A stretch of 64,000 bases of DNA from Paenibacillus sp. H1-7 (GTDB taxonomy: Bacteria > Bacillota > Bacilli > Paenibacillales > NBRC-103111), in NCBI RefSeq assembly GCF_022354825.1, contig NZ_CP031168.1:495001-559000 (forward strand), written 5' to 3'. Position numbers and translations under genes: made by a program. The stretch's first letter is position 1; each line of letters begins with the position of its first letter. Below are positions 1 to 12,193 of this stretch, piece by piece. Below the pieces are notes generated by a model, which did not search any database, was not told the origin of the DNA, and was given only the letters and a program-made list of their open reading frames with translations.

Positions 1-2063
<2,063 letters not shown>

Positions 2064-2202
2064 TTGATCTGCCATACGAAGTATGGTCAGAGATGCAATA
2101 CACTTGCTTATTACACGCATCGTTTCGTATCTAGTTTTCAAGGAATAAATCCTTGAACAAAGCGTATGCTTACGAAGCCAGTTTTCTAACGAAAACTCTT
2201 AG

Positions 2203-2319
2203 TTTGGTGATGATGGCGGAAGGGAACCACGCGTACCCATACCGAACACGACCGTTAAGCCTTCCAGCGTCGATGGTACTTGGACCGAAGGGTCCTGGGA
2301 GAGTAGAACGTCGCCAAGC
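2203..2319 (+). rRNA. 5S ribosomal RNA
   Basis: Starts TTTGGTGATGATGGCG and ends CGTCGCCAAGC, which pair as helix I. The internal CCATACCGAACACG box is typical of 5S rRNA. It lies about 140 bp after the 23S end and just before the tRNA cluster, the usual 23S-5S-tRNA order in Bacillales. Confidence 0.97.
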
Positions 2320-2325
2320 GGACAT

Positions 2326-2401
2326 TCCCTGATAGCTCAGTTGGTAGAGCACTCGACTGTTAATCGAGTTGTCACAGGTTCGAGTCCTGTTCGGGGAGCC
2401 A
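2326..2401 (+). tRNA. tRNA-Asn (GTT)
   Basis: Acceptor TCCCTGA pairs with TCGGGGA. Anticodon loop reads GTT. CCA is encoded. Confidence 0.97.
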
Positions 2402-2404
2402 TAA

Positions 2405-2480
2405 GCTTCCATAGCTCAGTAGGTAGAGTGCATCCATGGTAAGGATGAGGTCACCGGTTCGATCCCGGTTGGAAGCTCCA
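2405..2480 (+). tRNA. tRNA-Thr (GGT)
   Basis: Cloverleaf with anticodon stem CATCC/GGATG and loop ATGGTAA, giving anticodon GGT. CCA is encoded. Confidence 0.96.
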
Positions 2481-2486
2481 GTGCAC

Positions 2487-2561
2487 GGCCCGTTGGTCAA
2501 GGGGTTAAGACACCTCCCTTTCACGGAGGTAACAGGGGTTCGAATCCCCTACGGGTCACCA
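2487..2561 (+). tRNA. tRNA-Glu (TTC)
   Basis: Acceptor GGCCCGT/ACGGGTC. Anticodon loop CTTTCAC gives TTC. CCA is encoded. Confidence 0.97.
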
Positions 2562-2577
2562 TTCTCTCTATACATAT

Positions 2578-2653
2578 GGAGGCTTAGCTCAGCTGGGAGA
2601 GCATCTGCCTTACAAGCAGAGGGTCGGCGGTTCGATCCCGTCAGCCTCCACCA
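2578..2653 (+). tRNA. tRNA-Val (TAC)
   Basis: Acceptor GGAGGCT/AGCCTCC. Anticodon TAC in CTTACAA. CCA is encoded. Confidence 0.97.
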
Positions 2654-2660
2654 TGAATTT

Positions 2661-2736
<76 letters not shown>

Positions 2737-2756
2737 TCTTTACACTCAATGCATAT

Positions 2757-2831
2757 TGGGGATTAGCCAAGCGGTAAGGCAACGGACTTTGACTCCGTCA
2801 TGCCTAGGTTCGAATCCTAGATCCCCAGCCA
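2757..2831 (+). tRNA. tRNA-Gln (TTG)
   Basis: Acceptor TGGGGAT/ATCCCCA. Anticodon TTG in TTTTGAC-type loop. CCA is encoded. Confidence 0.97.
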
Positions 2832-2836
2832 TGTAT

Positions 2837-2912
2837 GAGCCATTAGCTCAGTTGGTAGAGCACCTGACTTTTAATCAGGGTGTCGTAGGTTCGAGTCCTA
2901 CATGGCTCACCA
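2837..2912 (+). tRNA. tRNA-Lys (TTT)
   Basis: Acceptor GAGCCAT/ATGGCTC. Anticodon TTT in CTTTTAA. CCA is encoded. Confidence 0.97.
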
Positions 2913-2927
2913 TGTTTTTCTTAAAGC

Positions 2928-3007
2928 GCGCGTATGGCGGAATTGGCAGACGCACTAGACTTAGGATCTAGCGGGCGACCGTGGGGGTTCAAGTCCCTCT
3001 ACGCGCA
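2928..3007 (+). tRNA. tRNA-Leu (TAG)
   Basis: Acceptor GCGCGTA/TACGCGC with a long variable arm as expected of a class II tRNA. The anticodon loop CTTAGGA gives TAG. After the discriminator A the gene reads TTG, so CCA is not encoded, unlike its neighbours. Confidence 0.95.
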
Positions 3008-3015
3008 TTGTTTTT

Positions 3016-3090
3016 GCGGAAGTGGCTCAGCGGTAGAGCATCGCCTTGCCAAGGCGAGGGTCGCGGGTTCGATTCCCGTCTTCCGCTCCA
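3016..3090 (+). tRNA. tRNA-Gly (GCC)
   Basis: Acceptor starts GCGGAAG and pairs with CTTCCGC. Anticodon GCC in TTGCCAA. CCA is encoded. Confidence 0.97.
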
Positions 3091-3097
3091 TAATTAT

Positions 3098-3174
3098 GTG
3101 CCCTTAGCTCAGCCGGATAGAGCGTTTGACTACGAATCAAAAGGTCGGGAGTTCGAATCTCTCAGGGCACGCCA
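3098..3174 (+). tRNA. tRNA-Arg (ACG)
   Basis: Acceptor GTGCCCT/AGGGCAC. Anticodon ACG (to be deaminated to ICG). CCA is encoded. Confidence 0.97.
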
Positions 3175-3229
3175 TTAATCAAATACAAGCTTATGCTGTA
3201 AACTTTTAAAAGTTTGCTTCATATACCAT

Positions 3230-3306
3230 CGGGACGTAGCTCAGCTTGGTAGAGCACCTGGTTTGGGACCAGGGGGTCGCATGTTCAAATCGTGTCGTCC
3301 CGACCA
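3230..3306 (+). tRNA. tRNA-Pro (TGG)
   Basis: Acceptor CGGGACG/CGTCCCG. Anticodon TGG in TTTGGGA. CCA is encoded. A 55-bp spacer with a 16-bp palindrome (AAACTTTTAAAAGTTT) separates it from tRNA-Arg. Confidence 0.96.
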
Positions 3307-3317
3307 TTTTTATTTAC

Positions 3318-3391
3318 GCGGGTGTAGTTCAATGGTAGAACTCCAGCCTTCCAAGCTGGTAGCGTGGGTTCGATTCCCATCACCCGCTCCA
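3318..3391 (+). tRNA. tRNA-Gly (TCC)
   Basis: Acceptor starts GCGGGTG and pairs with CACCCGC. Anticodon TCC in CTTCCAA. CCA is encoded. Last tRNA of the cluster. Confidence 0.97.
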
Positions 3392-3407
3392 TAATCTTTA
3401 ACGATGA

Positions 3408-3431
3408 CTTGAGATTGCTCAGGTTTTTTTT
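3408..3431 (+). terminator. Rho-independent terminator of the rRNA/tRNA operon
   Basis: Six-pair stem CTTGAG/CTCAGG with an ATTG loop, followed by eight T residues, 17 bp after the last tRNA. Confidence 0.75.
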
Positions 3432-3479
3432 ATATTAAATTACTTTAATACGTTAATTTGATGAAGTGAAGATGGCAAA

Positions 3480-3719
3480 TTGAAGTTAGCTGCGACAGCT
3501 ACGGCCATCGGCGGCTTGATCGCCTTTGCAGGACTGCTGATCCCCCACATTACCCGGCTGCTGGTCGGCTCGGATCATAAGGTGCTCCTTCCGTTCTCGG
3601 CCCTTGCCGGGGCATTGCTTATACTGGCTTCCGATACGCTCGGAAGAACGCTGCTCGCTCCTGCCGAAATTCCGGCATCGATAATTATGACGGTGATCGG
3701 CGGCCCTTTTTTACTTTAG
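3480..3719 (+). pseudogene. FecCD-type iron/haem ABC permease, C-terminal fragment
   Basis: The reading frame encodes the last transmembrane part of a FecCD/BtuC-family permease (motifs GLIAFAGLLIPHITR, then AEIPASIIMTVIGGP). About three quarters of a normal 330-residue permease is missing at the 5' side, where the sequence joins directly to the tRNA terminator. The end is also shifted: the frame stops just after GGPFLL in a run of six T. Removing one T gives GGPFYFRKNNR and carries the frame into the start of the next gene, the coupled layout expected of such operons. It is the first of three broken genes that together resemble an Isd/Hup haem uptake locus. Confidence 0.8.
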
Positions 3720-3736
3720 AAAGAATAATCGCATCT

Positions 3737-4509
3737 ATGGAAAATAGAGATGTCAGCTTTTCCTACGACAAAGCAAACGATCAGCTGAAATCGATAACGG
3801 GCAGCATCGACACCGGCAAAATTATAACCATCATTGGACCGAACGGCTGCGGCAAATCGACGCTGCTTGGCGTCATGTCGCAAAACTTCGCGCCCCGGAG
3901 CGGGCAAATCGTACTGGACGGCAAGCTGCTGAGCGAGTATAAGCCCAAGGAGCTTGCACGAAAGCTGGCTGTCGTTCATCAGCAAAATGAAGCTCCGTCG
4001 GATCTGACGGTTGAGAAGCTGACCGGCTTCGGACGGATGCCTCACCGGCGTTTGTTCGCACAGCCGGATGAAGAGGATGAGCAGGCAGTGGAGTGGGAGT
4101 TGTCGTGCACGAATTTGCTGTCCAAGAGGAAATTGACCATTAATCAATTATCGGGCGGAGAGAGGCAAAGAGTGTGGATCGCCATGGCATTGGCGCAAAA
4201 AACAAAAATACTGTTTTTGGATGAGCCGACAACGTATCTTGATATATATTACCAAATTGAACCATTAGAGTTAATTAAGACTCTTAACACGACCTACGGG
4301 CTGACGATTGTTATGGTCCTCCATGATGTTAACCAAGCGATTCGTTATAGCGACTGGTGATCGTGATGAAGGATGGAGCCATCTAGATGATGGGTGAGCC
4401 GAGGGAAGTCATTACAGCCAATGCGGTCAAATCGATCTACGGGGTAGATGTGGTCGTAAAAAATGAAGAGGACACCGGATTCTATCTGGTACCGCTAGGC
4501 ATCTCATGA
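3737..4509 (+). pseudogene. FecE-type iron/haem ABC ATPase, frameshift and stop
   Basis: Walker A GPNGCGKST, the signature LSGGERQR, Walker B ILFLDEP and the switch LHDVN are all present, so this was a FecE/FhuC-family ATPase that powers siderophore or haem import. The first frame stops after RYSDW at 4360. The missing tail (LIVMKDGAI, then MMGEPREVITANAVKSIYG to VPLGIS) continues in another frame to 4509 and also contains a TAG near 4384. So there is one frameshift and one nonsense mutation near the 3' end. It overlaps the broken permease upstream and the broken sortase downstream. Confidence 0.85.
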
Positions 4510-5332
4510 CGAGTAGCGGGAGAAAGTACTTGAGGGGAGCTTTCATGGGACTAAGTATAATCGGAATAGCTTATTCCTCGTATCAGCTTGGCTTCAGCTA
4601 TGCAACAGGCAGCCAGGCTATGGCAGAGCGCGCCAAATCTATTATTCGAGCTCGGAGGAGCCAGCGGAAGCAAAACCACCGGAAGCCAAACGAGCGGAGG
4701 CCCGAGTCCCTTCCATCCCTGCCATCCCTACCATGCCTTTAAAGGCAGCTTCCCGATTCAACAGCTTGAATAGATCACTCCGGACGTTGTCGGCTGGTTA
4801 AGACTGAATGAGACCCCGATTGATTACCCCATCGTTCAAGCGCAAGATAATGAGTATTACTTGAACCGCAACGGCATGAGGAATCGAAGTCCGGAAGCAT
4901 TTTTATGGACCATCGCAATAGGGCTGAAGAAGAGAATCGGCACACCGTTATCTACGGCCATAATATGAAAGACGGCTCGATGTTCGGCCAGCTGAAGCGG
5001 TACGAGATCCGGAATTTTTCCGCGCCCATCCTGCATTCACCTTCGATACCTTATATGAGAGTTATGTCGCGGAGGTGTTCTCCGTCTACTACACGACAAC
5101 CGATGTCGACTATATCCTAACCCAGTTCGATACCGACGCGGAATATGAAGCATTTGTACAAGACTTTCGGGAACGGTCGTTGTATCCTTCGGAAGTGTCG
5201 CTTTCTGCGGATAGTCTAATTATTACCTTATCTACGTGCGATAATACAATGGATAAGGAAGCAGGGCGTTTGGCGGTGCATGCGAAGCTGACTAAGCTCG
5301 CGAAGAAGGATGTAGCCGGCGGATCCGAATAA
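4506..5332 (+). pseudogene. Class B sortase, multiply frameshifted
   Basis: Pieces of one class B sortase (transpeptidase that anchors proteins to peptidoglycan) are spread over several frames. They are an N-terminal membrane anchor (about 4550-4620), DVVGWLRLN and IDYPIVQA (about 4785-4840), the catalytic-His region TVIYGHNMKDGSMFGQL (about 4935), and the catalytic Cys motif TLSTCD with the downstream Arg region EAGRLAVHAKL (about 5225-5300). At least three frame changes and stops are needed to link them. An SrtB next to a FecCD/FecE pair is the arrangement of Isd-type haem uptake loci, so the three broken genes probably decayed together. Confidence 0.8.
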
Positions 5333-5395
5333 TACTTTACGGAGCATTCGAGATTATTCGACTTTTCCAGCATAGGAAAAAGCTTCTATATTACT

Positions 5396-5420
5396 AGACC
5401 CCTGCGGGTCTTTTTTCTTT
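5396..5420 (+). terminator. Rho-independent terminator after the sortase remnant
   Basis: GACCC, short loop, GGGTC, then TTTTTTCTTT. It insulates the following ppc gene from the decayed cluster. Confidence 0.75.
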
Positions 5421-5535
5421 GTTTTTACAAGGGAAAGTAAGAAAGTCTAACATTTCCTTTATAAATTTACTGCATGGTAGCGCGGTATTGTGTTAAAATA
5501 TTCATTATGACCAAGGTAAGGGATGGAGGAGAACC

Positions 5536-8328
<2,793 letters not shown>

Positions 8329-8370
8329 TCGTATTCGTATCCCATACGGAAATTGCATAATGTAATCCCC

Positions 8371-8406
8371 ATCGGGCGGCCTGGACTCAGGCCGTCTGAT
8401 TTTTTT
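8371..8406 (+). terminator. Rho-independent terminator of ppc
   Basis: Twelve-pair stem ATCGGGCGGCCT/AGGCCGTCTGAT (two G-T pairs) with a six-base loop and a run of six or seven T. Confidence 0.9.
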
Positions 8407-8410
8407 GCTA

Positions 8411-8436
8411 TGAAACGAAATCGTTCCTTCCCCGTA
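8411..8436 (+). promoter_or_regulatory. SigW-type promoter upstream of sigW
   Basis: TGAAAC (8411-8416), exactly 16 bp, then CGTA (8433-8436). This is the consensus recognised by the extracytoplasmic-function factor SigW, placed right after the ppc terminator. It would give sigW autoregulation through a leader of about 200 nt. No other gene or clear structure is visible in 8437-8632. Confidence 0.75.
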
Positions 8437-8645
8437 GGATAAAATAAAAACAATATTGAAGCCAATGTGCAGCAGCATAGTATTCTCTCTGGTTTTTTAT
8501 GAAAAACTGTACATGTGGTGCGATGGTTTGGTATGATTTTCATATTGGCAGGAATCATTCCCGAAGATACCATGAACGGGGAGCGTCCTGACGAGTCCGG
8601 CCACCATAGCTTGAAGCAAGGACCGGAAGTCTGGAGGAGTGTCGT

Positions 8646-9212
8646 TTGAGTGAAATGGATGTAAGGCTCGCCAAATTGGCCCGAAATGGGGACAGGGCTG
8701 CGTTTGCCGAGCTAGTGGAGCTGTACAAGGACAAAATTTATCATCTGGCCAACCGGATGCTGCATAACCGCCATGAGGCGGAGGAGATTGTCCAGGAAAC
8801 GTTTTTGCGCGTGTATACGAACCTGGAACGGTACGATGAGAACCAGAAGTTTTCCACCTGGATTTATCGGATCGGTACGAATCTTTGTATTGACCGTCTG
8901 CGCAAGCGGAAGCCGAATTATTCCCTGGATGCCGAGATGAGCGATGGGGAAGGTACGGATTGGTATGCCATGCTGCCGAGCCAAGAGGATACGCCTGACG
9001 ATCAGGTTGTGCTAAGCGAGACGCAGTCGGAAATACGCAAATCCATCGATACGCTGCCGGATAAATATAAATCGATAGTCATCTTACGCTATTTGCAGGA
9101 TTTGTCCCTTCAGGAAATCAGCGATGTTCTCTCGATGCCGGTGACCACAATCAAGACCAGGCTGCACCGCGGCAGGGAATATTTGCGCAAAAAATTAGAG
9201 CATATTTTATAA
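8646..9212 (+). CDS. sigW: ECF RNA polymerase sigma factor SigW
   Basis: Directs RNA polymerase to genes for cell-envelope stress and antimicrobial defence. The 188-residue protein has region 2 (YKDKIYHLANRML, then FSTWIYRIGTNLCIDRLRKR, residues about 25-100) and a region 4 helix-turn-helix (LSLQEISDVLSMPVTTIKTR, about 150-170). It matches B. subtilis SigW in the KFSTW-YRI-TNL-IDR block and the DAE segment that follows. The start is TTG at 8646 because GGAGGAG (8633-8639) sits at the right distance; the next ATG (8655) is too far. The order sigW-rsiW-cdaA-cdaR-glmM-glmS is the B. subtilis order. SigW-type promoters lie before and after the gene. Confidence 0.93.
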   Translation: MSEMDVRLAKLARNGDRAAFAELVELYKDKIYHLANRMLHNRHEAEEIVQETFLRVYTNLERYDENQKFSTWIYRIGTNLCIDRLRKRKPNYSLDAEMSDGEGTDWYAMLPSQEDTPDDQVVLSETQSEIRKSIDTLPDKYKSIVILRYLQDLSLQEISDVLSMPVTTIKTRLHRGREYLRKKLEHIL

Positions 9213-9219
9213 ATGTTTT

Positions 9220-9245
9220 TGAAACAAAATCGAATGTCGTACGTA
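9220..9245 (+). promoter_or_regulatory. Second SigW-type promoter, between sigW and rsiW
   Basis: TGAAAC (9220-9225), exactly 16 bp, then CGTA (9242-9245), starting 8 bp after the sigW stop codon. It can fire the anti-sigma gene separately from sigW. Readthrough of the terminator at 9924 would also carry it into cdaA-cdaR-glmM. Confidence 0.72.
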
Positions 9246-9291
9246 AAGTAACACACAAGCGTACAAGGACAACGGAAAGGAGTTGCTCTAT

Positions 9292-9900
9292 ATGGATTGC
9301 AATGAAGCCCTTCCTTTGATGCATGAATATTTGGATGGCGGATTGAAGGGCAAAGAGGCCGTCGCATTAAAAGAGCACTTGCTTGCTTGTCCGGCTTGTA
9401 GAGAGCGTCTGAAGCAGTTCGAAAAAGTCGAAGCGCTCATTCAAGCGTGGCCGAAGCAGGAAGTGCCCTCAGGGCTGACAGAGCGCATCATGCAGGCTCT
9501 ACCGCCTGAGAAACGTAAAAATCCTTGGTGGCAATGGATTCGCAGACACCCGGCCGCATCGGTCGCGGCAGTATTTGCGCTCGTGATGATGAGCAGTTTC
9601 ATGTCACTATGGAATCAGGATACCGAGCTCTTGGTGAAAGGTTCAGATCTTCGGTCGGTCGTAATAGAAGGGGATACGGTTTACGTTCCTCAAGGGAAGA
9701 CTGTTGCCGGTAATTTGACGGTCGAGAACGGGAAGCTGAAGGTGGACGGAGATATTGAAGGAAATATTGTCGTGATTGACGGATCGGTCGTAATGGCGTC
9801 GACGGCGCATATTTCCGGACAAATTACAGAGATCGACGAGGCGTTCGGCTGGCTCTGGTATAAAATGAACGATTGGGCTTCGACCTTATCGCATAAATAA
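9292..9900 (+). CDS. rsiW: Anti-sigma-W factor RsiW
   Basis: Membrane protein that holds SigW inactive until it is cut by regulated proteolysis. The N-terminal zinc-finger anti-sigma domain has the motif EHLLACPACRE (His-x3-Cys-x2-Cys, residues about 31-39). One membrane helix follows (HPAASVAAVFALVMMSSFM, about 86-104), then an extracytoplasmic domain that ends FGWLWYKMNDW, like B. subtilis RsiW. Its 202 residues are close to the usual size. An in-frame TTG at 9283 touches the AAAGGAG ribosome site; ATG 9292 has normal spacing and was chosen. It lies 79 bp after sigW and has its own SigW-type promoter. Confidence 0.92.
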   Translation: MDCNEALPLMHEYLDGGLKGKEAVALKEHLLACPACRERLKQFEKVEALIQAWPKQEVPSGLTERIMQALPPEKRKNPWWQWIRRHPAASVAAVFALVMMSSFMSLWNQDTELLVKGSDLRSVVIEGDTVYVPQGKTVAGNLTVENGKLKVDGDIEGNIVVIDGSVVMASTAHISGQITEIDEAFGWLWYKMNDWASTLSHK

Positions 9901-9923
9901 ATAGTTCGTATGAACCATTTTTC

Positions 9924-9966
9924 GAAAATCCTCCCTAATTGACAGTGTGAAAGGGAGGGTTTTTTC
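9924..9966 (+). terminator. Terminator/attenuator between rsiW and cdaA
   Basis: CCTCCCT/AGGGAGG stem flanked by AAAA and TTTTTT, so the stem can extend; 13-base loop. It would reduce flow of SigW-driven transcripts into cdaA. Confidence 0.8.
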
Positions 9967-9975
9967 TTCATTATG

Positions 9976-9984
9976 TGGTATGAT
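9976..9984 (+). promoter_or_regulatory. Possible extended -10 promoter of cdaA
   Basis: TGGTATGAT is an extended -10 (TGn TATGAT) just after the rsiW terminator and about 50 bp before cdaA. No good -35 is seen at 16-18 bp. Confidence 0.4.
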
Positions 9985-10037
9985 GGAAAGAAGGGATTAT
10001 AGATATATAAGCTGGATCCTGTTTGGGGGCAAATGAT

Positions 10038-10844
10038 ATGGATTTCATTCGTGCCATCAGTATCAAAGACATTGTCGACATTCTAATCGTTAGCTACGTT
10101 ATATATAATTTGATCTTGCTGGTCAGGGGCACCCGAGCCATTCAGCTGCTAAAAGGAATTTTCGTAGTCGTGGTTACATGGGCGCTCAGTATTTGGTTCA
10201 AGCTCAACACGCTGCAGTGGATGATGAATCAGATGTTCACCTTCGGGGTTCTTGCGGTCATCATCATTTTTCAGCCGGAACTGCGCAGAGCACTGGAGCA
10301 GCTGGGCCGCGGAACTTTGTTTAGCAGAACCACAACGGAGGACGATCAAGAGTTAAGTCGGCGGGTCGGCGAAGTACTTAAGGCAGTTAATTATTTAGCA
10401 CGTCGAAAGATTGGGGCATTAATCGTTTTTGAACGGGAGACCGGCTTGAAGGATTACATAGAGTCAGGGATTTCGATTGAAGCGCACATCAGCTCCGAGC
10501 TGTTGATCAATATTTTTATACCGAATACGCCTCTGCATGACGGGGCAGTCCTATTAAGCAAAAATCAGCTTATGGCCGCGGGATGTTACCTGCCTTTGTC
10601 CGAGAATCCTTTTATAAGCAAAGAATTGGGTACACGGCACCGCGCGGCGATCGGAATGAGCGAAGTGTCCGATGCGATCTGCGTCATTGTCTCGGAGGAA
10701 ACGGGACAAGTCTCTCTCGCTATGAATGGGCATATCGTCCGCGATATTAAGGAGGAATCGCTTCTCTCCAAGCTGTTCGAGGAGCTCAAGTCGAAGACGA
10801 AGACTAAGGAAAAAAGCTCCATTTGGAAATGGAGGCTGCGATGA
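10038..10844 (+). CDS. cdaA: Diadenylate cyclase CdaA (c-di-AMP synthase)
   Basis: Condenses two ATP into cyclic di-AMP, the second messenger for potassium and osmotic balance. Three N-terminal membrane helices (residues about 10-80) precede the DAC domain with its catalytic motifs DGA (168-170) and GTRHR (198-202). The 268-residue length is normal. ATG 10038 was chosen over the in-frame TTG 10023 because GGGGGC (10025-10029) is correctly spaced from it. The stop overlaps the cdaR start (ATGATG), which is translational coupling to its regulator. The gene makes the ligand sensed by the riboswitch at 56360 in this window. Confidence 0.96.
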   Translation: MDFIRAISIKDIVDILIVSYVIYNLILLVRGTRAIQLLKGIFVVVVTWALSIWFKLNTLQWMMNQMFTFGVLAVIIIFQPELRRALEQLGRGTLFSRTTTEDDQELSRRVGEVLKAVNYLARRKIGALIVFERETGLKDYIESGISIEAHISSELLINIFIPNTPLHDGAVLLSKNQLMAAGCYLPLSENPFISKELGTRHRAAIGMSEVSDAICVIVSEETGQVSLAMNGHIVRDIKEESLLSKLFEELKSKTKTKEKSSIWKWRLR

Positions 10845-12163
10845 TGGACCAATGGCTGCGCAACACGAATGTAGTGAAGGTGGTCGCTCTCGTCATCGGG
10901 ATTTTATTGTGGGCAGTTGTCCATATGGATGACAGCACGGTCCCCGGCACGGGAGGAACGGGAGTACGGGAGGAGCAAATCTCCAACGTCTCTGTTACGC
11001 CAAAATACGACAATAATCAGTTTTATGTTGAATCCATAGACCCTGCTCAGGTAGTATTAACCATATCAGGGAAAGATTCCATATTGAAGAAAGCCATGAG
11101 CACGAGCAACTATTCCGTCGAGCTTGATTTGACGAAGGTTGGCAAGGGAGAGCATATACTGCCGCTGACACCGGTTGGATTTCCCTCCAACGTGACGGTC
11201 AAAGTAAGCCCGCCTAATGCGAAGGTTGTAATAGACGAGAAGTCGAACAAGCAAATGCCGGTTACCGTCAATGTTACCGGGATCCCTGCCGTCGGATTGA
11301 AAGCGGGGCAGCCGATCGTGAAGCCGAACAAGGTAACCGTTACGGTTCCTAGCGGCAGCATCGAGGAGATCGAGTCCGTAAGAGCTGACGTGAATGTGGA
11401 GAAAGCCCAATCTCCGGTATCCAGCAAGGCGCGTCTCGTAGCCTACGACAAAAACGGCAAGGTTATGGAGATGGCGGCCATCAACCCGGCTGTAGTCGAA
11501 GTGGAGGTGCCGATCACGAGTCCTTTTACGACGGTACCGCTTCAGCTGAAGCTGGTAGGGGAACCGCCGCGGGGCTTCAGCGTAGCTTCGCTGCAGCAAA
11601 ATACGGATAAAGTGACGGTGTACGGGTCGCAGGATGTCCTGAACCGCATGGAGTATTACGAGGGGCCGAGCGTCAATCTGGCGGATTTGAAGGAGGAGAA
11701 GGAATATACGCTCTCTCTGGATATTCCGCTGCGCAACAAAGCCACTCAGCTGGACCCTGCCAAGGTGGAAGTAAAAATCAATATTGTTGCTTCGGCAACG
11801 AAAACGTTGGAGCAAATCCCATTGTCCATTGTAGGGCAAAATGACGGGTTCGACACGAAGGTGGTGCTGCCGGAAAGCGGCAAGCTGAACCTGGTCGTAG
11901 AAGGTGCTCCGGCGCTTCTGGATAAAGTGAAGGCGCAGGATGTGCAAGCAATCCTGGACGTCAGCAATTTGCCGCCGGGTCGTCACGAGCTGCCGGTCAC
12001 GCTGAATTTGCCGACCTTTATTAAGAAAGGTCCGCAGCAAGACTTTAAAGCGACAGTCGAGATCAGCGCCAAGCAGGCGAACGCTAACGCCAATGCGAAC
12101 ACGAATGCAAATGCTAATGCGAACACGAATGCAAACGCTAATGATGCGGCCAAGCAACCATAG
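10844..12163 (+). CDS. cdaR: CdaA regulator CdaR (YbbR-domain protein)
   Basis: Extracytoplasmic partner that binds and modulates CdaA. One N-terminal membrane helix (VVKVVALVIGILLWAVVH, about residues 9-27) is followed by four YbbR repeats outside the membrane (roughly 55-410). The 439-residue protein ends in an unusual Ala/Asn-rich tail (see 12077-12142). ATG 10844 or 10841 can be the start. GGAGG at 10831-10835 fits 10844 best, and it gives MDQWLRN, similar to the family start. It is coupled to cdaA and followed 30 bp later by glmM, the conserved order in Bacillales, where GlmM also binds CdaA. Confidence 0.93.
   Translation: MDQWLRNTNVVKVVALVIGILLWAVVHMDDSTVPGTGGTGVREEQISNVSVTPKYDNNQFYVESIDPAQVVLTISGKDSILKKAMSTSNYSVELDLTKVGKGEHILPLTPVGFPSNVTVKVSPPNAKVVIDEKSNKQMPVTVNVTGIPAVGLKAGQPIVKPNKVTVTVPSGSIEEIESVRADVNVEKAQSPVSSKARLVAYDKNGKVMEMAAINPAVVEVEVPITSPFTTVPLQLKLVGEPPRGFSVASLQQNTDKVTVYGSQDVLNRMEYYEGPSVNLADLKEEKEYTLSLDIPLRNKATQLDPAKVEVKINIVASATKTLEQIPLSIVGQNDGFDTKVVLPESGKLNLVVEGAPALLDKVKAQDVQAILDVSNLPPGRHELPVTLNLPTFIKKGPQQDFKATVEISAKQANANANANTNANANANTNANANDAAKQP
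12077..12142 (+). repeat. In-gene codon repeat encoding an Ala-Asn(-Thr) tail of CdaR
   Basis: Twenty-two codons alternate GCN and AAY with two ACG-AAT interruptions, so the protein ends in repeated Ala-Asn and Asn-Thr units before DAAKQP. The tract is low-complexity and probably varies by slippage. Confidence 0.85.
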
Positions 12164-12193
12164 CCAACGGGAGAAGAAAGGGAGATTTCGTTC

